From contig JAMQCK010000512.1 of NCBI GenBank assembly GCA_024196135.1, forward strand, positions 1 to 20,982: a DNA stretch of 20,982 bases, in the 5' to 3' direction. The notes beneath the pieces are model-generated. The model saw nothing but the letters and a program-made list of their open reading frames with translations. It did not search any database and was not told where the DNA came from. Positions 1-9,510 of the stretch are shown piece after piece (the first letter of the stretch is position 1; each line of letters begins with the position of its first letter). Origin of the DNA: Pleurotus ostreatus/Saccharomyces cerevisiae fusant. Its lineage: Eukaryota > Opisthokonta. A program made the position numbers and the translations under genes.

Positions 1-2
1 TC

Positions 3-581
3 CAGCGTCTAACCAACCAGTTGGCGCTCAACACGACCAGCGCCGCGCCGCAAGGTGGTGGCGCTAGGCCCAACTATTCTGGACCGTACAATCGGCCTCA
101 GAATAACTACGCCGGAGGTCAACGCAACTTCCCGCGTCCTCAATTTACCTGCAACTGGTGCGGCGAGATCGGGCACTTCATGAATAATTGCCCCGATTGT
201 CAGAACGCCATTAAGTCTGGTGAAATCATCCCCGATGGCGCTGGAGGATTCCGCACTAAGTCGGGTGAAGTCATACCTCGACGCAACGGTCCTATGGACG
301 TACCGATGCGCACTAAGTGGCAACAGCTGAAAGCGGCTGTCAACAAATACATCATCGCCCCGGTGACGAACTTTGTTGGTCAGTATGGCGAGTCCGGCAT
401 GTGGGGAGTCCCTCAACAACAGCCTAGCGTCGTGTTGGACTCTGGCATGGACGCGCCGCCCGGCTGGACCGAATACACGGAGTCACTCACTCCGGAGCAA
501 ATCGCGCATTATAACAACCCGCCGATTGGCGAGGTGGCTCAAGCGCCGCCGGACCAGGAGGGTTCGTCCCAGGGTTTTTGA
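3..581 (+). CDS. gag: Gag C-terminal part with CCHC zinc knuckle (5' partial)
   Basis: This frame is open from the first complete codon at position 3 to a TGA at 579-581, so the true start lies upstream of the window. It encodes the C-terminal end of a nucleocapsid-type Gag. A retroviral zinc knuckle, CNWCGEIGHFMNNC (C-x2-C-x4-H-x4-C), lies at 150-191 and would bind element RNA during packaging. It is preceded by a Gly/Asn/Pro/Arg-rich stretch. The remaining 130 residues are mixed, with a proline-rich end. The stop is reached directly after codons GGT TTT, which form the second part of a -1 slippery heptamer, so a fraction of ribosomes probably passes into the protease frame. The capsid-like domain is not in the window. 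Confidence 0.85.
   Translation, partial: QRLTNQLALNTTSAAPQGGGARPNYSGPYNRPQNNYAGGQRNFPRPQFTCNWCGEIGHFMNNCPDCQNAIKSGEIIPDGAGGFRTKSGEVIPRRNGPMDVPMRTKWQQLKAAVNKYIIAPVTNFVGQYGESGMWGVPQQQPSVVLDSGMDAPPGWTEYTESLTPEQIAHYNNPPIGEVAQAPPDQEGSSQGF
572..578 (+). promoter_or_regulatory. -1 ribosomal frameshift heptamer, Gag to Pro
   Basis: In the Gag frame the codons read CAG GGT TTT TGA. The last base of CAG plus the next two codons make G GGT TTT, which fits the X XXY YYZ rule for tandem -1 slippage. The Gag stop follows immediately. After a -1 slip the reading continues in the 578-1804 frame, which carries the protease. A perfect 8-bp inverted repeat (595-602 with 623-630, 20-nt loop) follows after a 16-nt spacer, longer than the usual 5-9 nt. 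Bases 618-622 of the loop could pair with 647-651 to make a pseudoknot. Phase and heptamer are seen directly; function is inferred. Confidence 0.75.
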
Positions 582-1804
582 GGGGTTCAGGGATTCACGC
601 CCAATACCTTGATAGACGCTGGGGGCGTGATGAGAGCCAGTTAAAACCAGCAGCCAGTTCGTTGCCACACAATAAAAACAAGTCCGCGTATACGGCACCT
701 GCGAAGGCGCCCAACACTAAGACTACGAATTCGCGGCCCGGCCCTGCGCCGCAGTCCGGTCCCGCTCACCCATATCGCTCTGTACCCGAGACGCGATTTA
801 TACCTATTGACCAACGCCCAGCGGCATTACCCGTTAAGCCTAGCGAGCAGCCGGGCGAGACGGGTCGCGCTAAGCCCGCGGCAAAGGTCCAGGCACCTAT
901 ACAAACCTCTGTAGACTCGGAAGATGTCTTAGAGAAATTACTGTCGACAAAATGCCCGATGACTGGAATTACGCTACGCGAATTTCTGGGAGTCAGCCCT
1001 ACTCTACAAGATCTCCTGAGGAAATTGTTGACTAGGAAGCGAGAGATCGACGACAATTTCGGCAAAGTCCTGCGGGTGGCTTTACTCACTGAGGCCTACC
1101 AACGCAAAGAACTTGGTTATGCTCAAGGACTACGCCCGAAACCTGGCCAAGCGGACGAGCCCGCCGATCCAGTTCAAGTTAACTGGGCTGCGCTCGAAAA
1201 CGAGGTCATCACCACTACGGTCGAGCTGCCGTCGTGTGCGCACTCGAAGGTACCAGTCGGGTCCTACGTACAAATCGACGCCCGGCTCGAAGTATACCAG
1301 AGCCTGCCTGAGAAGGGTCGCTCTGACGTTATCTTCGCCGGTGAGCCGTCCGCAACGTTGCGCACTGTCTGGCCAAATATAAACAACAATGGTCCAGACG
1401 AGAGCATCTTGGATAGTGGCTCACAAATCGTGTCCATGTCCAAGGATTGCGCTCGCGACCGCGGCGCGTCCTACGACCCGACCGTCACCATACGCATGCA
1501 GAGCGCCAATAACCAAGTCAACTCGACCTTGGGCCTAGCGAGGAATATTCCCTTTGACTTCGCGGGCATCACGGTATATCTGCAGTGCCACATATCGGAT
1601 ACTGGCGCATTCCGAGTATTATTAGGGAGACCTTTTGATACCCTGTGCGAGTCCGTATACACCAATGATCGCGACGGCAATCAGGAAGTGACCATTACAT
1701 GCCCTAACACCGGTAACAAGGTCACCATGCACACCTACGCCAGAGGCGTCATACCCGAGCACGTCCGCTCTCATCCGGGTTTTCCGGACGCTTCTGCGAA
1801 CTGA
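578..1804 (+). CDS. pro: Retropepsin-containing Pro frame, expressed by -1 frameshift
   Basis: This frame has no natural ATG near its beginning and is best read as a continuation of Gag after the slip at 572-578. It encodes about 408 residues. The first 250 are Pro/Ala/Lys-rich, then helical (around residues 110-185). An aspartic protease follows: the active-site motif ILDSGSQ (catalytic Asp near residue 279, nt 1412) and, about 70 residues later, the LLGRPF motif typical of the second half of retropepsin-like folds. The enzyme would be a homodimer that cleaves the polyprotein. The frame ends at TGA 1802-1804 and is linked to Pol by a second -1 site at 1777-1783. A separate Pro frame between Gag and Pol is unusual for Ty3/gypsy elements. 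Confidence 0.85.
   Translation: MRGSGIHAQYLDRRWGRDESQLKPAASSLPHNKNKSAYTAPAKAPNTKTTNSRPGPAPQSGPAHPYRSVPETRFIPIDQRPAALPVKPSEQPGETGRAKPAAKVQAPIQTSVDSEDVLEKLLSTKCPMTGITLREFLGVSPTLQDLLRKLLTRKREIDDNFGKVLRVALLTEAYQRKELGYAQGLRPKPGQADEPADPVQVNWAALENEVITTTVELPSCAHSKVPVGSYVQIDARLEVYQSLPEKGRSDVIFAGEPSATLRTVWPNINNNGPDESILDSGSQIVSMSKDCARDRGASYDPTVTIRMQSANNQVNSTLGLARNIPFDFAGITVYLQCHISDTGAFRVLLGRPFDTLCESVYTNDRDGNQEVTITCPNTGNKVTMHTYARGVIPEHVRSHPGFPDASAN
1777..1783 (+). promoter_or_regulatory. -1 ribosomal frameshift heptamer, Pro to Pol
   Basis: In the Pro frame the codons read CCG GGT TTT CCG, giving G GGT TTT in correct X XXY YYZ phase and identical to the heptamer at the Gag-Pro junction. A -1 slip enters the frame that continues without a stop into the 1849-6861 Pol. 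The site lies 18 nt upstream of the Pro stop. A stem-loop starts after a 5-nt spacer, the normal distance for a stimulatory structure (separate entry). Confidence 0.82.
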
Positions 1805-4800
1805 TCTCCTCGCTCGAGGATCAGGGAGAAGCGGCACTCCAAATCGAGATGGACGAAAATCAGGAAATCATTATACGAAGTGTCTTGCGTCCGCAAGCGT
1901 CGCAGACCTTCACAAAAGTCAACCTCCAGTCTGCCTTTCTACAAGCGTCTCTGAACGCGGACCAAATCAAGGACCAGAAGGACAAGACTATATTAAATAA
2001 TTTCTTTCAAGGATCGGCAGGACCACATGCGAGTACTACCGCCTCGCAGGTATCCGTCGACCTGGAAAGACCTCCAACTCAACAGTCCAGCGCACCCTAT
2101 ATGGTAGACACAGTGTTGCAACGGGCGGTTGATGCGCTACCTAAACGGCCGGAGGAAGACCTCGCCGTCTTGGCAGCAAGAAAATACAAACCAGTCGCGC
2201 TTAAGGTGCGACCTGTCTATGGTACTGTGCCCGAGGAGTTCCGCATTGAGCGACATATCCTCGGCGATCCTGAAAAGGATATGCCACAATTACCTACACA
2301 TCCTCCCGAATTTACGCCTACTGGTCGTTATACAGCGGAACGTCGGGAGCAATCGCACAAACTACATGGCGATGTACTCAATCGCGAGGAATACAAGGTC
2401 TTTGACTGGCTAATGTGCGTACACAACAAAACCTTCGCCTGGAACGACGAGCAACGAGGAAGTTTCCGAGAGGACTTCTTCCCTCCAGTCTCCATCCCGG
2501 TCGTACCCCACAAACCTTGGGTCGAGCGTAATATTCCAATACCGCCTGGATTGTACGAGGAAATCTGTGCGATTATCCTCAAGAAGATTAAGGCTGGCGT
2601 ATACGAGCCGTCTAACTCTTCATACCGCTCTAAGTGGTTCTGCGTGGTCAAGAAGGACGGCAAGAGCCTCCGACTTGTTCATAGTCTTGAGCCATTGAAT
2701 GCAGTCACTATCGCGCACTCAGGCGTACCGCCAGCAACCGATGATCTAGCAAATTGGTTCGCGGGCAGGGCCTGTGGCGGCATCCTCGATCTATATGTCG
2801 GCTACGACGAGCGACTCCTCGCAGAGTCCTCTCGTGACTTAACCACCTTTCAGACGCCCTTTGGAGCGTTCCGACTTCGCACACTGCCGATGGGCTGGAC
2901 CAACGCGGTCCCTATATTCCACGACGATGTGACGACTATACTACGGCCTCTTATACCAGACATCACGATCCCGTATATCGACGATGTCCCGGTTAGAGGC
3001 CCGGAGACTCGCTATGAGTTACCGGATGGGTCCTATGAGACCATTCCCGAAAATCCAGGCATTCGTCGATTTGTGTGGGAGCATTTCCTCAATGTCAATC
3101 GAGTGCTACAACATATGGGGTATTCAGGCGGCACCTTCTCGGGTCTTAAGTCGCTCTTAATAGCCCTACAAATAATAGTCGTCGGACACCTGTGTACATA
3201 CGATGGTCGACGACCGGAAGAGGACCGAGTAGGCGTCATCGAGCGCTGGGGCCCTTGTCATGACGTCTCCGAGGTACGACAGTTCCTCGGACTCACCGGC
3301 GTCTTCCGAATGTTCATAAAGGACTACGCTGTCAAGGCAGATCCTTTAGTAATGCTCACGCGTAATGGCGTACCTTTTGCATGGGAATTACCTCAGACCT
3401 ATGCGCAAAATGAACTGAAAACTGCGCTCCTAAAGAGTCCGCCGCTGAAGCCGGTCAGTTACAAGACCAATTGGGACACCGTCCTAGGCGTAGACACCTC
3501 TTATATCGCAGTAGGGTGGTTCATACTACAAATAAATCCGGAGGACGCGAAGGAGTTCTACTACTGCCGCTTCGGATCCTTGCTCTTGACTGAGCGAGAA
3601 GCGCGATTCTCACAACCTAAGCGAGAATTATTTGGGGTCATGAAGGCGCTGCATAGCGCGTACCACTGGCTAGTTGGCTGCCGCAGGCTGGTCGTCGAAA
3701 CCGACGCCAAGTTCCTGAAGGGCATGCTCAGCAATCCAGGATGCGGCCCCAACGCCAATATCAACCGATGGATCGAACAAGTCCTGTTCTTCCACTTCAC
3801 GCTTCGCCATGTACCCGGAAAATCTCATGCGGTCGCGGACGCGCTATCACGCCGACCGTGGCAGCAGGGGGACCCGGTGAGAGACACGGCCAACGAGGAA
3901 GAAGTCGAACCTCAGGGTTTGGCGGGATTTGAGGTCAAGGACAATCTACCTGACGATACCTTGCCTATCGACGACTTCCGGGACAAAATAGATACTCGCG
4001 GAGGATACCTCCACACCAAGCTCGGTGATCTAGACCGCGACAAGGTCTTCGCGAGAGATCGAAGAATCACGGAGGCGTTTACTCAATTTAAAAGCGAGTG
4101 GACAAGTCCGAAAATAACGCAGAGCTCGCCCGGCTTGTTCGTATTTAATCAGGCCGAGCCCTCTAGGAGGAAAGGACCCTTCCGACTACCGGACCCTATC
4201 CTCAATCTAAACGACGAGGAAACCCTGGCGAATTACCAGAGGCTACCGCGTTCTGAACAAAATCTTGAGCTGGACGGTCTCCTGTGGGATCTGAGAGATT
4301 ACTTCAACTGGAACCCTGTGGATATCACTGAGGATCGCTGGGAACAGTTGTGCGGCCTCGCTATCGAGTACCGCATGACGAAGACTGGGCGCATCTACAA
4401 GATACTACAGAGTGGTCGGACCGCTCTATTAATATGGCCGCGCGACCGGTGGTTCATCATGAGCGCCGCTCGTCAGGCTAGACCAAACGGAGGATTCGAA
4501 GAATTATTCGACCTCATCTTCAGTCGCATGTGGTGGCCTGGACTAGAGGGCGATATCGAGCAGTTCTTAGCTGCAGAAGACGCCCAATCAACCCCTAGCC
4601 ACTCCGCGGCAACGCTGCCGCACATCCTGTACCTGCCCAACGGTCCAGTCTCTGTCACCTTGCCTCCGGGTAGTAATGACAAGAGAATACTGGGTGCCGA
4701 CAACCTGGTGCAAACCTTGAGGCAGCGCCACGACCTAAAGCCCACTGACGCCTCGGCAGTCGCCGAGATGGTCATATCGGAAATGGCCGACGGACTTAGG

Positions 4801-6861
4801 CGGAGGACCAGTACTTCCCCGGTTCAAGCGCTAATTTCTTCTGAGTCAATCCCCCGGGGATTGCCTCACAACCTACCGACTTGGGCAGTCGACCGGTCAC
4901 TACCCGACGGTTCAGCTCATGGTGTGGGGGACTTCGATGTCGAACTCGAACGCGCGAAGCGGGAAACCGCCGAATTCAATGCCGCCAGAGGACGGGTCTT
5001 GAAGGAGAGCGGCTTCGACGAGTCGAGCGACGTCTACTGTATGTTCATACATGAACCGGACCCTCATTCCGTATACGAGCAGAACATCGTCTACCCTACG
5101 GCAAGACGCCGAAAGGAGAGCACCATGCTCGACAAGGATTTAGAAATCTGGCTCGAGTGGGTGCAGTATCCCGACCTAGGTAAGAACAAGGCTGCCTTCG
5201 ACCGCGCTTCGCCCATCGCGGAGCGTCTGCAACGCCAGTTCTTCACATCTGGTCACAAACTGTACCGTATCGCCAAGGGTGGCGTGCCTCAGTTATATGT
5301 GCCACAATCTAGGCGCATAGAAATGATGCAACAAGCGCATGACAGTCTCGGGCATCGAGGAGTCTATGCGACCCAGCGCCTCTTAGGGGTGCGATTCTAC
5401 TGGCCTGGGTTGAACGACGACGTCGAGTGGTTTATCCAGACCTGTCATCCCTGCCAAGAGCGATTGAAGTCACTGGCGCGCATTCCACCAGTAGTCACCT
5501 TCACGCCGTCGCTCTTCCAGGTTGTACACATTGATACCATGCATATGACGCCTGCGTCTCGTGGTTTCAAATATATTGTGCATGCCCGCGACAGCCTTTC
5601 CAATTGGCTCGAGGGTCGCGCTCTAAGGCTAGAAAATGCGGTGTCAATCGCAAAATTCATACTCGAGGAGATCCTCTGCCGATGGGGGTGTCCCGAGGAG
5701 ATCGTGACCGACAATGCGCCACTCATGAAGTCCGCGATGAGCTGGATCACCAAGCAATACGGTATCCGACATATCCGCATCTCGGCATACAACTCGCAAG
5801 CCAATGGCAAGGTCGAGCAGGTGCATTGGGATATTCGCCAATCGCTTGCGAAGGCCTGCGGGGCGCAGTTGAACAAATGGTCCAATCACCTGCATTTCGT
5901 ATGGTGGGCCGACCGAGTAACCTTACGAAAGCGCATAGGGGTGTCCCCATACTTCTTGGTAACGGGTGCGCACCCGCTACTGCCTTTCGACATCGCCGAA
6001 GCGACTTGGCTCATTGACTACCCTCTGCGCACGCTTACCCGCGAGGAGTTGATAGGGTACCGGGCTCGCGCCCTGGCAAAACATCATGAAGAAGTGGGAC
6101 TCGTCCGTTCTCGCATTGAGAACGAGAAACGCGAGCGTCTGCACCGCTATGAGCGCGAATACGGGCACGTCATTAAGCTGCTCGACTTTAAGCCAGGCAG
6201 TTTAGTACTCGTACGCAACACGCGCATAGAAAAATCACACAGCGACAAAATGCTGCCGCGCTATCACGGACCTATGGTAGTTATACGCCGGACGCTCGGC
6301 GGCTCATACATTGTCGCTGAGTTGGACGGTACCGTGTTCCAAAACAAAGTCGGTGCCTTTAGAGTCCTGCCATACCGGGCGAGGGCGACCATTGAGCTAC
6401 CGGAAGAAATTCACTCCTTAATTGACTTGTCGCCAGACGAGCTGGAGAAACTCATGTCGTCGGACGAGCCGGACGAGGACGAAGTCGCACAAGTGAGCCC
6501 GGACGGGATCGCAGACTTGGACGATGGAATCCTCAAAGAGATTGATGACGCCATGCCTGCACACCCACTGCCTGACTCCTCGTTTCCTGAAAACCAGGAG
6601 GTTGACAGCGCGGAGCAGCCGCATAGCGGAGACGACCTAGACCGGCGAGACCGCGAAGACGACGACCACCAGTCGGACCTCGGTGGTGTTGATGAGGAAG
6701 GGCCACCGGGCTTCCTCGACGACGCGCCTGATGAAATACCGGACAGGGAACCATCTCCGACGCCCGGGCCTGGCGAGCGCCGGTCCAAACGAGCTGTCAA
6801 GGCTACTGAGAAAGTGCGCGCAGCGGGAGGACAGCGGAATATGAATAAAATGGCCAAATGA
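1784..6861 (+). CDS. pol: Pol polyprotein: reverse transcriptase, RNase H, integrase
   Basis: The frame is open from the frameshift site through the first ATG at 1849 to TGA at 6861. Residues are counted from that ATG (1670 aa). RT occupies about 210-450, with the catalytic Asp in ILDLYVGY (314) and YIDD at 376-379. RNase H follows at about 540-670, with candidate acidic residues D549, E593, D619 and D664. Integrase has an HHCC finger (H1164, H1169, C1199, C1202) and catalytic D1229, D1288 and E1323. A GPY/F-like segment ([11 protein letters not shown]...) lies near 1480, and a highly acidic tail closes the protein. Residues 871-913 resemble a degenerate extra copy of the integrase finger, and about 250 residues of unknown function separate it from the real one. 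All key catalytic residues are present. Independent initiation at 1849 is possible, but the open overlap and frameshift signal argue for a Gag-Pro-Pol fusion. Confidence 0.93.
1789..1833 (+). promoter_or_regulatory. Stem-loop likely stimulating the Pro-Pol frameshift
   Basis: CGCTTCT at 1789-1795 pairs perfectly with AGAAGCG at 1827-1833. Inside it, CTGA 1801-1804 pairs with TCAG 1821-1824, and TCCTC 1807-1811 pairs with GAGGA 1816-1820, closing a 4-nt loop. Together this is about 16 base pairs with one internal loop and a 2-nt bulge. It begins 6 nt after the last base of the slippery heptamer. The Pro stop codon sits inside the stem. Confidence 0.7.
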
Positions 6862-7243
6862 GCGCCATTGCCGTTGTACCGAGCCTGCCCACCGTACAGA
6901 CTCTCCCACTTCATGAACTGCGCTGGACCGTCGGTCTCGACTCTCGCGACGCTTGTCGACCGCGGGAGGGCATCGACTTTACTCCAGCCAACTCGGCAGA
7001 CATTCATGAAGAACAAAAATTCGTTGAATAGGTATGCCTCTACTCTACGGTCCTAGGGATGCGGCTATCGGATAGTAAACGAGTGTGGTGTCGCGTCCCG
7101 AACGCGAGGCTACGAAAAATAAATAAACAAAACGAGACTCAGCCGTACCAAGGAGTAGCAGGCCAAGTATGAGTCGAAGTAAAAATAGCGGTCTAAACGA
7201 GCGACTTGGTATAAGCGCGTACCAAAGATCTAGAACGATCCGC
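6862..7243. other. Intergenic region between Pol and gene A (convergent)
   Basis: This 382-bp stretch lies between two convergent genes. I see no long open frame, no clear LTR ends and no pure polypurine tract. The A/T-rich run at about 7115-7135, read on the - strand as T-rich sequence with TTTATTTATTTTT, is a plausible place for gene A transcript termination. If element 1 once had its 3' LTR here, it is lost or not recognisable from one copy. Confidence 0.4.
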
Positions 7244-8864
7244 CTAGGCAGCAGGCAGGGTGGCGATGGCGGGGGTCTCCTCCTCCACCTCCTTGGCGCT
7301 GGACCGAGTGGCGGTCTTCGTGGTCTTCTTCGCCACGCGGCTGGACGAGCGCGATGGCTCCTTCTTCTTGGGGGCGGCGCTGTCGACCTCCATTGCGTCG
7401 GCGGCGCTCGAGGAACCCTCAGGTACCTGGGGATCCTCGCTCTTGCCGGTCTCGGCGATGGCCTCGTCGAGCTCAGCCTCGGAGTCCGCGACCAGTGCCT
7501 CAGTGCGGGCAGCCTCGGCGCGCGCAGCCGTCTCCGGCGACGCGTCGCGCCTGCCGCGAGCCTCTTCCTCGGCGCCCCGGACGACCGAAGACCCCGAGCG
7601 ACGGTGGGTACGCCGCGAGCCCGGCACGCCCTCGTCGTCCGACTACAAACAGCTTCAGTGTATGATCGAGTGCATCGGTCCAGAACACGTACCGCGTCTT
7701 GCGTGCCAAAGAAGTCGCGCGCCGTCGCGCGGCGGAACGTCTTGGACAGGACGCGGCGAGCATCGTCCATCGACGTGTGGATGGCGGACATCGCGCCTAG
7801 ATGCATGGACGACGCGTTGAGCAGCGCCGTCACCTGCGCAAGGCTGTGGACGACGGCGCCGGCGTCGAACTCCCCGTCGCCGTACGACTGGCGAGCGAGA
7901 GTGCGAGCGCGATCAAGCACCGCGCTCGCGCCTTCGCCCAGCGCCGTGCTGACCGGGCTCGCGCCGTACAGGCCCTCGACCATCAGGCCTTGGCTGCCGT
8001 ACTGCGCGAAGCCGGCCTGGGAAGCGTCCCAAATGATCATCTGAAGTAGGAATCAGGATAAAAGTCCAATCAAAATACGCGTATGCAGAGAAATGGTACT
8101 CGCCTTAGCAGGGCGGTCCCCCTCAGTAGGAGACCCCGCCCGCTTCAACGATCCAGACGCATCCGCGACAGCGACGGCAGTCGCGTCCGCCGGAGAAGGC
8201 CCGGCAGCGTCGGGAACCGCGGGAGGAGGCATCGCGCCCTTGCGAGCGTTCTTGCCTTTTCCCTTGGCCTTCGACGAACCAGTGGCGGCAGGCGCAGCAG
8301 CGTCTTGCATGTCGACGTCCTCTGTGCTCTCGGACGTCGCCTGCGCGGCCTTGAGCTGGAAAATAAACAGATCAGCCTCCGATCGCAATAAAATCACCTA
8401 CACGACGTACCTTAGCCAGCGTCTCCTGCAGAGTACGCTTCATGGCGGAAAGACCGCGGTAGTAGTCGTCCGGCGACTCACCGGGAGCCAGCGCGTCTGT
8501 GGCCGAGTAGCAGATCGACAAGCCGTGCTTGACGATGGCCTGCGACGCGAGGACGACAGGAAAGCTCACGGCGACCTGATTAGGGCGTCAGCTAGATCGT
8601 CGACTGAGAGTCGTAGCCACGCACCGAGACGTGGTCCAGCGACTCGGTGGTCCGCTCCTTGTGGCCATCATACTGCTGAACCGCCTTCTCCTCGCCAATG
8701 CGAAGGTCCTCGACGTGCTGCTTGAGGAACTTGATCGTCTTCCGCGCCGTGCCGGTGTCGTAGTACGCGATGCCTCGAACGGCGCCCTTGAGCGCGGGCG
8801 TGGTCGGCGATGGAAGCGTAGCAAGGAGTCGCTCGGCGAGATCGCGCTGGTACTGGTTGGCCAT
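7244..8864 (-). CDS. Gene A: spliced hypothetical protein, 467 aa, five exons
   Basis: I do not recognise this protein. Coding exons on the - strand are 8864-8625, 8575-8411, 8355-8104, 8040-7693 and 7642-7244. All four introns are phase 0, so the joined frame is open. The introns are 49, 55, 63 and 50 nt and have GT-AG ends, except the third (8041-8103), which uses a GC donor in AAG|GCGAGT. The ATG at 8864 is the first in frame. Residues 1-135 look helical and charged. Residues 136-219 are Ala/Pro/Lys-rich with a basic cluster (KAKGKGKNARKG). Residues 220-335 are a compact, likely folded segment. The tail is acidic, then Lys/Ser-rich, suggesting nuclear location. No catalytic motif, signal peptide or membrane span is evident. 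It lies antisense to both retroelements and upstream of gene B's 3' end on the same strand. Confidence 0.65.
8041..8103 (-). other. GC-AG intron in gene A
   Basis: Read on the - strand, the donor is AAG|GCGAGT and the acceptor ACTTCAG|ATG, with CTGAT as a possible branch site 11-15 nt upstream of the acceptor. Using the GC donor keeps phase 0 and joins two open exons. The nearby GT (3 nt further into the intron) is a weak donor and would shift the frame. Retention would add 18 codons and then a stop. Confidence 0.6.
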
Positions 8865-9040
8865 TGTGGGCGATTAACAAAACGATTGTGGTGGGGGGTT
8901 GGGCTCATTCGTCCAGAACACCCCGATCTTATATCGACGCCGATCGGCCGGTCGGGGTCGCGATATCCGCACCCTTTGCCGCAATTTCATAAAAAGTCGA
9001 CTTACTCCTGAACTCCACACCGGCGAGGTCGCCGATCTTT

Positions 9041-9056
9041 TTGGTGTGGGGGAGAT
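9041..9056 (-). promoter_or_regulatory. 16-mer upstream of gene A, shared with gene B
   Basis: The + strand reads TTGGTGTGGGGGAGAT, and the identical 16 bases recur at 11576-11591. On the gene strand this is a C-rich ATCTCCCCCACACCAA. It lies 177 nt upstream of the gene A start codon. An exact 16-base match upstream of both genes on this strand suggests a shared transcription-factor site or a common ancestral promoter. Confidence 0.45.
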
Positions 9057-9375
9057 AGACGACCAGTCCAGCTCGTCTCAGCGAAGAGAAATTTGCGCCG
9101 CTATCGCGAACACGAACGGACACGATACGCCAAGTCGAACCGGGAACGGCAAGCGCCGCTGATCACGTGCAACCCACGCGAGCGCGGTAGCGAGCTGGCA
9201 AAACCACGCCAACCGACAAGAGCGTCGCGCGGCCGAACTTAGCACCTCTTGCGCTTGGGTTTCACGCTCAAAAAGTCCAAGAAACAAGAGGTAATATTAT
9301 ATGAGGACATTGTACAAGAAAATCAAGAAAACTCTAAGTACTATAGTCCCAAGAAACGCCACTACCAGTAAAAAC

Positions 9376-9465
9376 CGGGCGCAAGCCCGCGCGCACATCC
9401 TTCTCGACAGTCCAGACGACTCTGCGACAACCTTCTGCCTAAGAGCGCGGCAGAAGGGAGGACTG
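9376..9465 (-). terminator. Hairpins in the gene B 3' untranslated region
   Basis: Downstream of the gene B stop (read leftwards) are two structures. The first is a nested pair, outer 9408-9413 with 9460-9465 (6 bp) and inner CCTTCTGCC 9431-9439 with GGCAGAAGG 9449-9457 (9 bp). The second is a 5-bp CGGGC/GCCCG stem with a GCAA loop at 9376-9389, which is self-complementary in both strands. They could be 3'-end or RNA-stability elements. The role is inferred only from position. Confidence 0.3.
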
Positions 9466-9507
9466 GTCAGTAAGAGAAGAAAAAGATATAAAAAGCGACG
9501 TACTTAC
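9463..9507 (-). other. Possible 3'-UTR intron just after the gene B stop
   Basis: Three bases beyond the TAG at 9513-9511 the - strand reads ACG|GTAAGTACG. After 45 nt it reaches a pyrimidine-rich stretch, TTACTGAC and then CAG. Donor, branch and acceptor all fit the pattern of the coding introns here. Being so close to the stop, it would not be expected to trigger nonsense-mediated decay. No transcript evidence is available. Confidence 0.4.
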
Positions 9508-9510
9508 CGT

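Larger units (their letters stand above)
1..6861 (+). mobile_element. Ty3/gypsy-type LTR retrotransposon, element 1 (5' side cut by window)
   Basis: Three consecutive + strand frames encode Gag zinc knuckle, retropepsin, then RT, RNase H and integrase. The order RT-RNase H-integrase is that of Ty3/gypsy (Metaviridae) elements. All three frames are intact through the window, so this copy could be young or active. The 5' LTR and most of Gag lie left of the window. I found no recognisable polypurine tract or 3' LTR between the Pol stop at 6861 and the antisense gene starting at 7244, so the right boundary is undefined. The integrase core with its SQANGKVEQ stretch resembles a family widespread in agaricomycete genomes, judged from memory without a search. 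Confidence 0.9.
8865..9510. other. Intergenic region: gene A promoter and gene B 3' untranslated region
   Basis: Genes A and B are head-to-tail on the - strand, so this 646-bp gap holds the upstream region of A (roughly 8865-9100) and the 3' end of B (roughly 9250-9510). It carries the 16-mer shared with gene B's upstream region (9041-9056), a GCAA-loop hairpin at 9376-9389, and a nested hairpin at 9408-9465. No credible coding frame was found; the small + strand frames here look like chance. Confidence 0.5.

Noticed and set aside
1849..1851. The ATG at 1849 as the true start of an independent Pol protein
   Set aside because: It is possible, but the Pol frame is open upstream to the phased slippery heptamer at 1777-1783 and the strong downstream stem-loop, which fits a fusion product better.
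6411..7016. Antisense 201-codon frame opposite the Pol C-terminus
   Set aside because: It mirrors the acidic Asp/Glu/Ser-rich Pol tail, giving Ser/Arg runs by complementarity, and has no intron-exon logic or motif.
7169..8044. + strand 291-codon frame through gene A
   Set aside because: It covers the antisense of well-defined exons and introns of gene A and has an arginine/glycine-rich composition typical of shadow frames in GC-rich DNA.
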